64,000 bases of DNA, taken from the NCBI GenBank assembly GCA_963931925.1, contig OZ007576.1, positions 12,599,082-12,663,081 on the forward strand. Reading direction: 5' to 3'. Origin of the DNA: Onchidella celtica (lineage: Eukaryota; Mollusca; Gastropoda; Systellommatophora; Onchidiidae). Positions 43,801 through 55,800 of the stretch are shown piece after piece. The stretch's first letter is position 1. Each line of letters opens with the position of its first letter. Below the pieces are notes generated by a model. That model saw only the letters and a list, made by a program, of their open reading frames with translations, was not told the origin of the DNA and searched no databases. Position numbers and translations under genes: made by a program.

Positions 43801-46800
43801 TATCCAATAAACTCGTGAAACAAACAGGCACATGTGGGGTCGGATTAAGACCTCTAGAGGCCCTAAGCACTTTTCGGTGCCCCCATGTACTGTAGACAAT
43901 TATGTAATTCACATTTGAAAATTAAATAGAGCGGTATTTATACGCCAGCAAATGTCTTAATTTTTTTCAATTATTGCGGGGGCCCATTTTTTGTGGACCC
44001 TGGTTCAAATGCACCATTCGTAGTTTTGCACCATAGGGTCCATGGTAAATTTGGCACTGAAAGGTTTCTGTGGTGCAACTCTTCCCTTGATGGCCTAAGC
44101 GCGGGCTTATTTTGCTTAATGGTTAATCCAACCCTGCGCATATGGTTCGAATACTGTCATATAAACATTTGTCCTTTCCGAACTTCGAATAGAATAACTT
44201 ACAATAGGGTCCTGTAACTGCTCTGCTATGCAGTGCAGAAGGGTGTCTCTCTCTCTCCAGTATTTGATCTCCACAAGAGGTCCGTCTCCAACACGAGGTT
44301 TGTTGATGGTCGTTTCCAGGAGACTATCAACCTGGTCAAATGGGAATGTGACAATCTATTCAAGTGTTACCATCTTGCTATACTTTAGAACAAAAGGAGA
44401 AATAAGTGTGGAACATTATAATGCAAGAATGGCAAAGTGCATCAAATCTCAATCAGGTCGAAGAAAAACAACAACAAGCAATAAGCAATCACTGTGAAGA
44501 AACTTAAATGAAATCAATACAGAAAATTCAATAAAGGCATTCGGAACAGAAAGAAAGGGAGAAAATGAAAGAAAGGAAGAAATTAGGCAAATAAAAGACA
44601 TTGAACCCGAGGCACAGAATACCGGGACGAACCATTCCGTCTCCCGCTGTTTGTCCACAAATTGAGTGCATATAAATATGGTCAATACTAGTTATTTCGT
44701 CCAATTATGAAGGGGTGTGATGAGCATTGTTGCATGGTTGACATCGATGATACGCGCACAAATCGATGGACGGAATTTGGCGAATTGATTGGTCTCGGTA
44801 TCCTGTGTCTCGCGTGACACTCACCTGATGTTGAAAGGTATGAATTGTATCGTGTATTGTTCTCATCGCCTCGTCATCTTTTAGATCAATGGCAGGTCGT
44901 CCAGTTAATCGAATCTTTGGAATCTCTAATTTGAGCTTTATTCAGCAAAGAAATAAAGAAGTAAACAAAAAATCACATCAAACATGTCAGCATAATTATC
45001 TTCTTTTGAGTTTCTGGATTAGAAGTACAAAACAGATGCCATTTATGGGTAGAATGTGCATATCCCCCATCTTTAGTGTCCGGACCACCCCATCACCATG
45101 GCGATTGTGGCTTTGATTTGATTCGTTGGCTGATTTGCACTAAGAGGCATGGGACGCATCGCGAACCAACCGTGCGGCGAGCTAAAAGTAGGTTGCTGCG
45201 GTAAACAATGGCCTGTGTGTACATGTGCAATGGGAGACGTTCGGTCAATTCTTTCACTCCCTTTCCCTTGTTTACACGGATGGTAGAGGATCTGACCAGC
45301 TTGGACCCATCCTTTCCAAACCCTGTCGTAGCGATCAACTACAATACAGCTAGCAAGCATTTTAACCGCTTAGACATATCTCGAAGTTACACTAATCAGC
45401 TGATCCCCTGGCCATCTTTAGTGGCGGAAGAGACTCTATGGCGTCATGCACGTTCTACATATTGAAATAGTTGAACAGCTATGATTGGACACAGCAGAGA
45501 GTATACATAATGTATAGAGAGGTTTCACTATTGGTCCATTTGAGTTTGAGTTTTATGGCGCATCGGCACGATAACGGCCATTTTGCGCCCTTCACTGTCT
45601 ATTTGGGTACACTTTCTTTATTTATATTTCGTAGTCAGAGCTGACAAGTTTAAATACATTTTAAAAGTTGGCAGCAATCAGGCACTCGCCGAGACAATTA
45701 AAATACAACAACAACAACATGCAATTGCAACAAAAATGAAAGCAACCATACGTTGTACATTTTTCTGTACCAGTCTAGCTTGAGATAAATGTTATCATTC
45801 CTGAAAATCTTGTTTCTTAACGATCTGCGACAATGGATGAGTTGGCGGAGAACGCTTCGCAAGTTCATCTTTAGAGATTGTGACTCAAGTGTTGCGTAAA
45901 GACAACGAGTTATTTTCTTACCGATCCTCTCAGCTGAGACAAAAGCTTGTCGATTTGGTGCATGAATTTCTGCAAACCGATGAGAAATTCGTCTCTCAGA
46001 AAAGTTGAGGCTGTGGGTTTGGACTCAGAGTCGTGCTCCTATAAAAGAGATGTTCAAAAGAAAACGAGTCAATAATTCAATCATTCTACGAATAAAACTG
46101 ATATTGCTGGAATCTACATTTTATTTCTGTTGAGTATAACCAGAAGGAATTTTTGTGCAACTTGCATTGAGTTCGTCTAGCATGTTTAAGACCCCTCCCT
46201 TCACTAACAAAAGTATTTACCATAATATTATTGCTGTGGATGTAGAGTTCTGCCAGAGTGGGGTTGTTATGTTGCGGAATATGTGTGTGCGCCTGAAGAA
46301 AGGTACCAGTTGTCGGTACAGCTGTTTTTGAGCTAGGGGGTGAAAAGGTAGAAAAAGTCGTGCCTAGTCGAAAATGTACTTCTAACAGAAAACACAAGTT
46401 TAAGCATTTCTAAAAAGCATATGAAAAGGATTTTGGAATATTTTATGTTTAAATATTATTTTATTAATTATTTTTACAACATGTGACTCTTCACGAAGTA
46501 ATATTGGAGTGGTTGTTGCTAGGGGACCGTGGACTAATTACAAAGCCGTTATAGAAATAATACTGAGTAGTGTTCACTGCTCATCTATAGTTTACCGTGT
46601 CACATGCCACGGTCCCCTAAAAACAGCCAAGTTGGAAGTTTTTTGGATGTTGTTAGGAGAGCGCAGTATTTTACATAAAAAGCTAGATCTGAGCATTGAA
46701 CACAACTCGGTAGTTTCCCTCTTTGCCTTTGTAATAAAACTACGCTCCCCCAACAATATCCAAAAAGTCTATCATGGGCGAGAGCTGTTAAAGCTGTTTT

Positions 46801-49800
46801 TCTCAAAAGTTTGTTTTTGCCCCTTGTCTTACAAAATGTGCCATATCTTCAAAACTACTTAAGATATTGGAAAAAATTTTAAAAGCAGCGTGTTCAGCAT
46901 TGAATTTTCTAGAAGAATATGCCCGTATATCAAAATCCAAAATTTGCGACAACTGGGACCTTTCTCCAGGCACACACACATATGATGAGATGGGTAGGCT
47001 GATTGATTAGTTGGTTCAACGACTACAAAATGCTCTTACAAATGTTTAGGCTGTTTTATATTCAACTCTGTAACATTACACAAGATCCGATTTCCTACCA
47101 CTCTACATCAGAAAATTTTTCCAAATAAGTGAATGTGGTATAATCAAAGATACTAGAAAATGATAAGATGAGACACTCCCTTTTTCGCACCTCCAAAAAA
47201 GTCGTGAACACAGTTTGCGCGCTGTTCAGGGGCGGGGCCCACGGCGCATTGCAAGAAAAGAATGCTTAGTATAGTGATAAATTAATGACGTGGATTTGTT
47301 ACAGTGCTACTATGACAAAAAAACAACAACAGCGATTGAAGTTAAAATTACGAAGTAGGTGTCCTCAATCAAGGCCTGCAGCGAAAGCTGAACAGTGAAA
47401 AAAATTCAATATTTTCCCTTTGGCTTTGTAAAATATTGCATTGTTCATTACTTCCGCGCATTCGCCGCTCGGTGGCGGTGCCAAATCTGTGCACAATAAA
47501 AGCAGTACCTGTCTCATCTTATTGTTTCTAGTATCTTTGGTATGTTGTACAATAATTGTGGAATCTCATATGGCAACAGACTGATTGTTTCACGAGACCA
47601 CTCACTTCTTTCGTTTATCACACTTTTTAAAAAAGACTTTGGAATAACATCTTCTTTTGCCTGACAATGCCTATAATTCTTGTATAGAAATAACATTGTG
47701 TCGATTAAAGGGGAGCACGTAGAGAAAACAGGTTGCTGGTGCGGTTAGAAACTAAGCCTCCTTATCCTTTGAGGTGCACAGAGGTGTACAGAGAGAACGC
47801 CAGCAGCCAGCAGATGGTAAGCAGACACATTTGTCGGAATGTCCAATGAATTCTTTGCCCGCTCGTCTGGCGCTGGTTTTGTGCAGAATAGCGCGCACGG
47901 TGTGTAGTTTCACAGCCGGATGTTTGAATTGTACATCAGTTTTTCCCCGACTCGACACATTTTAACTCTTTCCATGCCAATCCCCGATATATCGTCGTTA
48001 TGGCCGACCGCGTTTGAATCAACCCACGATCTATCGTCTATATCAATTCCGGGGTTTCTTTCGTTTCGCACGACTCTGCTCTTCCTTTTGCTTGTACTTT
48101 ACATTCCTATCTATCAATCATACACTTCTTTATGTGTTTTTCAGCTGCTTCATCCATTTTCCTTCAATTTGATATAACAAACATGCATAGGTTTCAATGA
48201 TTTGAGATAGATCTAGATCTGGTAAAATTCTCAATTTTCTGATTCGCCCTTGCTTTGATTTTTCGCGAGCAAAAAACCCTTGGCACAAACGTGGAAATGG
48301 CCCTGGCATGGAAAGAGTTAATCCAATTCTTCGCAGTTCCAATACATATCCAATTCTTTACATCATGAGAGTTTGAGTTTGAATTTGAGTTTAGATTTTT
48401 ACGGCGCGTCGGCACGATAACGGCCACTTTGCTTCCGTCACGGTCTGTTTGTGTACACTTTCTTTATTTACATTTCGCATTCAGAGCTGTCCAGCCCAAC
48501 ACAGAACCAAATACATTGATATCCTTTAAAAAAAAAAAAATTGTTTTGTACAGATCTGTAAAAAGTTTTGTAAACGAGTATAAAATTATTAAATCAAGGA
48601 CAGGATGCGTTGCGGGTCCACGCCAGAAAATAATTCTTTACGGATCCGCAGGCACAGTGCCTTTTTGGGATATGTATGAAGTCCAGACATTCAGTCAAAA
48701 TATGTATTACTGATAGTGTAAGAAATATAAACATGGTTCCTATAATGAAATCAACTACAACCACAACAACAAAACTGAAAGCGCACTCACATACATACAC
48801 AAACACACACACATAGGGAGAGAGGGAGAGAGAGAAAGAGTGAGAGAGAAAGGGAGAGAGAGGGGGGAAGAGGGATTTGAATACCATTAGCGCATCATTA
48901 TTAAATACTAGCCGACCCGCGCAAGATAAATCTTGCAAGTTTTCCATATACCAAACACAGACCGTATATCTAGATCTAGGCTACATTAAAATGGCATTTG
49001 GATTCGATGCAGTGACTAACAGAACTTACTGTTACCCCACAATTTCAAGTAGAAATACATAGGTGTGATAACGTTGATTTTCGACCACCAATGCGTAAAG
49101 AGAGGTCAAGGATTTTCCCAGCATGCTTTTTGAATCTACTCGGTGAAAATGCGTCTCCGTTTTTGCGGCTCAAAACATTAAATATAAATAATTGTAAGGA
49201 GTGATTTTTGTGCAAAATGGATGTGTCCACGTAACTCTTCGTCAAAAATTGATGCAGTACACCAAGTTTCATAATTTTTGATGGCGTAGTCGCGAAGTGT
49301 TAGCTGCTTACGATTTCACCCTCTAGTATATCACTGATACACATTGATGCTTTTGACTTAAACGTTCGGCTGACGCCCATTTGCCCAGCTTTCTCTGAGT
49401 TCACCAGCAGCTGGATATCTGACGCTGGCTGTTTGCCCAGCCGCTGGCATACCTACTTTCTCTGTGTGCTCCCTCTCTAAGTTAACCCAAACCCACTGTA
49501 GAATTTGCTGCTTCTAGAACGAGAGATGTAATGTCATTGACAGATTTAGCGGATTTTTTTCTGGCAATGGCGGCGACCGACATCCTGTGTGATCTGGAAG
49601 CCCTTGACGCTCGGCTGAAGTCCAGACTGCGGGCGTTACTCCGTCTGGCTTCTAGCAGTTGATATTGTTGGTAGGACAGCAGCGGCTGATAGATCTTGAG
49701 ATCATTTGAAATGAATGGGTTACGTGACAAGTGTTATGGACAAATTGTCTTTCATATGGTAGGTCTAGAAGAATTCAAGCCCACGGGCAGATCAACAGAT

Positions 49801-52800
49801 GAATGACAAGACCATAAAATAATGTTAATACGTGCTACTTGGCTGGACGTTATAATACACGAAACAGACACAACAGCAATTTTGGAAACACGCACGTACG
49901 CACACACGCACAAATACACACACACAAACACAAATACACACACACACATACCCTCACACAAACACACATGCACAGACACACTTACTCAAACAGACAGACA
50001 CACACATACACCCATACACAGAGACACACACGCGCATACAAGCTCACTTATACACACACATACAACACTCACACAAGCTCACTTATACACACACATACAA
50101 CACTCACACAAGCTCACATATACACACACATACAACACTCACACAAGCTCACATATACACACAAATACAACACTCACACAGGCTCACATATACACACACA
50201 TACAACACTCACACAAGCTCACCCATACACACACATACAACACTCACACAAGCTCACATATACACACACATACAACACTCACACAAGCTCACCCATACAC
50301 ACACATACTACACTCACACAAGCTCACACATACACACACATACACATACGCATACATACATATATATATATACACGCACAGAAGCTCACGCATACACACA
50401 CATGCATACACTCATACAAACTCACACATACACTCACACAAACTCACACATACACTCACACAAACTCACACATACACAGACACACATATACTCACACAAA
50501 CTCACACATACACACACACACATACACTCACACAGACTCACACATACAGACACACACATACACTCACACAAACTCACACATACACACACTGCACACATAT
50601 ACACTCACACAAACTCACCCAGACAAACCCACTCTGACACAAACATACACACTCAAGCACACACAAACGCACCGAATAATTAATGATGCAGAAACACAGG
50701 AGAAATGAATCTAATCATGATTTTCAGTGTAAAAGACTGACACATTACAACTGGCTACAAGTTCAGATTCCTGACAAAAGTTTAAATGCTCCACAGCTAA
50801 TTCCAACACTGGATCTACAATACATTACACTAAATCAACCATATCGAGGGGTGCCTGCGCAAACACCGTAACTCGAAAATTTTCGATTTTTGTTTTTTGC
50901 ATATCCTGTTTGGCCTTGGTAAGTACTACAATTTGACATGATGCGAATTCCATTATCGAATTATTTGACCTTAATATTGATGAGGATTTAAAAGTCGTAA
51001 CAGAGACATTTGATACTTCATGTCAAACTTTCAAATCGCTCGCCTGTAAAATTTACAAAACTGGTGATGCTATCTTTGTGCAGCCTTCTGTGGCCAATCC
51101 CCTTAATAAATACTGTTTTTCTTTATCATTGTTGTTGTTTTTTCTCATTGTCATGTAAGTATATCATTCTACAACTAGGATAGACGTATTTTTATATGAG
51201 ATATCGAATTATCATAAATCATAATTTGACAAACACTTTGAAAGAACTTAAAGTTTGCCTGGTATTCATGTATTCATTTTGATGACAAAAACAGAAAGTA
51301 GCAGACTGTGATAACGATTTAAAATTACAACATATTATTATTATTATTATTTCAGACCAGATTCAATATCGAGTCCAGCAGTATCAGTGCATGTCCATTG
51401 AGCAAGCCGTATTCCAACTGTGTAGGCATGTCAAGCTCTGCCTCTTCCAGAGTTCTGTAGGCAGGAACCATTCCTGTGGTAGTGCGGATGAAGAAGAAGC
51501 TGTTGGCCCCAGCATTGGCGACCTCCTCCGGCAGATGGCTCCATACCATGTTCAAAAACGTTTTCTGCTTGCCCTGCATTTCATGCACCAGCACAATATT
51601 TGGATAACAACCATCAATGCAAATATATAATTCTTTTTAAAATGAAAGAAAGAAAGAAAAACGAGAAGAGAGTACAGCCAGAACTATGTTCGACACTTTT
51701 TGAAGTACTGCAGTAAGGGTTCTAAAAAAAAAACGACGAAAGAGTGCAGCCAAATTCGAATTCAAATCAATCAGAACTACATTCGATATTTTTAAGAGGA
51801 CTGCAGTAAGGCTGTTCCCACAATCATTGTGAGAGTTTCTGCTTCAGTGAAAAACATTCACAATGAGTTTTTTTTTTTTTTAATCAATTCCAAAGGACCC
51901 ATACATAATGGAGATTAGGGGATTGTTTTGCAATTACCGTAAGGATCCAAACATAGATGTTGCAGCCTCTTGTAGGTTTATCAATAATTATATCTTGCAG
52001 CCTCTTGAAGATTAAAATTTGTTCGATATCATTGTCATGAGTGGAGTGAGTGCAATTAAGGGGATTGCTACAGAGCGGGTGTAGAGTAAGAAGGGCTCAC
52101 GGCAGACAGGTAGGGAAAGACGTGAAAGGAAGAGAGTAAAATTAACGCACGAAGACAAGTAAGGAAAGCGTGCATGTTATGAGTGGTGGGGGTCTGAATG
52201 AGGCGAAAGCGCTGTATTACTATCACTGCAAGTTAGAAGGTCCTACTGAACGGACGCTAGTAAGAGCCCAGCGGGCGAACATAAGGGGAGCAGTCGAGAG
52301 ACCAGTGAGAGAGTTTTTCCAGTGATGACTGGTAGGTAGAACGTTGATTGATAATTATGATTGATGTATTATATTATATTCGTCTATTACCATGATGTAA
52401 ATAAGTATATGTGAGGAATGTGGAAGTCCTTGATATTGGATATAGCAATGTGCGCCATGAGCGATAGATGAAAGTGAGTTCATGGATTTGTAGCGCGAGT
52501 GAGTAGTGTGTACTCCGATGGAGGTGTGTTACCGTAAGATGTGTGGTGAGTGAAAGGTGAACTAGTGTGTGTACGCTTCATGGGTTGTAAGGAGAGGTGG
52601 AGTGAATAGAAATGGTAGGGTATTATACCAATGTAATGTTATTCTTGTAGGTGCCGAGGTCGGGCCAAAGAGCGCCGCCTACGGTGATAGGCCAGCATAG
52701 GGCCGGAGGCCACACATAGGCCAGAAGTGAGGCTGTCAGTGCAGGACAGTAGAGGCACATAAAGTCGTGGCAGTCAGGCCACGGACAGGGACGTAGATAT

Positions 52801-55800
52801 GAGCGTGAATGTGATAATGTACTATTGCCATGTTGATGGCCCATTGAAATGATAATGTGTTATTGCCCTGCGGAGGTGCTAGTGGAATGCTAAGGTGTAT
52901 GACAATAGGAAGGTGATATTGAGAGACTGCGGTGCCAGTGAATTATTAATGTGCTATTAAGACCCTGAGGGGAGAGGCTGAGGCCGAAGTGCCTTTAGGA
53001 GTAACTACCGGGTTGTGGATCCGAGGGAGAGTGTGTGTGAGAATAAGGCCGTTGTACGGCAGTTAATCCCAATAATATAATGTATGTAATTGCGCTATTA
53101 TCTGTATAATTATGTTTAATAAATGTGTGAGTCTGATGGATTGTTCTGTTAAGTGTTAAACTTGTTTGTTCGTGATTGTTGTCCTGTCATAAACTATTAC
53201 ATCTCCCAGTCTGGGATTTGTGACAATCATTAGCCCTTACTGTTTACAGCTGAGTCCTGCTCGACTGTCGTAGTGAAGGTAAAAGATCAATGATATGCGC
53301 TGCAGCTGGGACAAGTGCATATAATATCATTAGCCCTTACTGTGTACAGCTGAGTGCTGCTTGGCTGTCATAGTGAAGGTAAGATATCAGTTAATAATAT
53401 AAACTTTACGCTGCGGCTGGAGCAAGTGCAAGTAAGCTCTTACTAGGTACGACTGGGTTCTGCTCGGCAGTCGTAGTCAAAGCAATTGACCATAAAACTG
53501 GAACGTATACATGCTGCAACTACTCAACAAAACGTAACCAGTCCTACAAACTACAAATATTGGCCTCTCACTCTATAATGCTGAAACTCATTTGGTGGTT
53601 TTGGGTTTTTTTACATTCAATTTCTGTTTGTAACGTTTTCTTGCATCTGTTTGTCTACACCAGTAGGAATCTGCAAATACAACGTTGTTGTTGTCGTTTT
53701 TGCCAACTTTCTTTTTCTGCCTAGGCCTTGCGACTCATCGCTTATCGGTTTCCATGTAACATAATGAAAATGAATGACGCGGAAGTCGCTCACAAAAAAT
53801 ATTCTCCACACAAACTTCTTCGTCCACTTCATGTATCTGTCGTTTCAAATTATTGCCCTTATCCTGACACTCTGTCTCTGTCTCGTGCAAATTGCATTTT
53901 TTTTTTAAAAAACTTTTCACACACACACACACACACGTGCGCGCAAGCACACGCACACACACACAGCACAACACAATTTTCTATTAAATTCTACAATTAT
54001 TTTTTTAAAAAAAAAGAAAAGAAAGAAAGCACCTACTTCACAGGCTGCCAGATTGTCTTCGTCGTCCGGGAAAGTGGAAAATGGTGCAATTACAGGTCCA
54101 GAGGCTGCAAAATATGGACAAAACACACAATATCTAAATTGACTGTGTATTGGTTCCTGTAAAAGAAGTGAAGGCAGAATATTGATGATGAACGCTCTCA
54201 AGAAAAAAAGAAAAAGTAACACAGTCATGTTACCTAGTGGAAGAACTTCGCAAAATATGACTTAGCTGTTGATCTTATACTATAATGGAGCTAGAGGGTG
54301 AACGTGTAATCACCTAGAACTGCATGACCGCGTGATAAAAAAATTATGAAACTTGGTGCACTGCTTCAACTTTTTTGCTGATGAGTTACGTGGACACAAT
54401 CATTCAGTTTTGGTCAAAGTCAGCCTTTAATATAATTTGTTTGCGATTGTTTGGGCCTCAGAAACAGTGACGTATTTTCGTGGAGTAGAATCAAAAAGCA
54501 TGATCGGAAATTTCGTCGTTGGCCTCTCTTTTCACATTGGTGGTGGAAAATTAAAGTTATCACATCATCTGTGTACTTCTACGAGAAATTGTGGTGGAAC
54601 CGCACCGTTCTATTAGTCATTGCGTCGAATCCAAATACCGTGTTTAATGCAGCCTAGATCTAGATCCCCATATATAAGATAAGATAAGATAAGATGAGAT
54701 ATGACTCTATTATTCTGTTTCCAGGAAATTTGTTGTCACAGCATCAGTAACAGCAGAAATACAATATCTAAGACCTACAGGTCTTTACGCACACCGCACA
54801 CACGCACATTGCTCACACAGCATTGCCAACAAGGAAGAACATTGCTCACACACACGCACTGTAAGAAAAATCCATTAGGAAAAACTAACAACAGCATACT
54901 ACAGCAGGAAACACTGCTACTTTGAATTGCGGATGGCAAAAAATATCGTCTATAGCGCTCTCTGTTTGTTTTTAAATACAGTATTCTTCCAGTTCTTCTG
55001 GATCGGACTATCTGATGGAACAAGGGGTGGGAGCAATCATTTAGAACTGATTTTAATATACGGTTGGGCTTCCTGCAAAGAATTTGCAAGATTTACCTTT
55101 CGCAGGTCGGCTGGTAAATAACTATCATGTTCATCAAATGAAATCAAGGGACCTCCATTATCATTGCCTAAATAATAATATTCGCAATGATACCAGAGAG
55201 TACGCATGTATAGAGAGATTTCACTATTGGCCGATATGGACTGCGAGACAGGGGAGACTCCGCGAAACCACTGTTAGTGTTTCCGAGACTGAGTGGCCGA
55301 AAGGTTAAGCGATCCGTTTTCTCCTTGGCAAATGCGGCTGGTGCCGTAGTAGAGGTCGCGGGTATGATGCCCATCTTGATCATTAGTTTTTCTTCTTCAT
55401 TTCACTTCCGCTTCGCTTTTCTGGGCACTAGCTAAGCACTACAACTTTCATTCCCCTCATTCCTTTCTCTGAATCACTTTTAGAGTTAGTATGGAGCGGA
55501 AAGTAGGTCGCTGCGGTAAACAGTATTCGTTTGCTCATTTCCACTTGGAGTAAAAGCTTACAAACGGCTCTAAATAGTTTTTATTTTTGTTTCGTTTTGT
55601 TCCAGTTCTTGTTACCGCCGCGACCTAGTTTCGCGATTTGGCAAAAGTGATTTCTCTGTACCCATACAATACAGTCATATTCTCTGATGATATTAAGCAT
55701 TAGACCAGGACTCACATGATCGTGTCGCCTGAATCAGCGCGTGCCTGGAGGAAACATCGTGAGATAACCTGCTAGAAGTTGTTTCTTGATCCCCAAAACT

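Noticed and set aside
49822-50708. Two long plus-strand ORFs (271 and 289 codons)
   Set aside because: They translate a CA-rich minisatellite into Thr/His repeats, overlap in different frames and lie in a DNAH10 intron.
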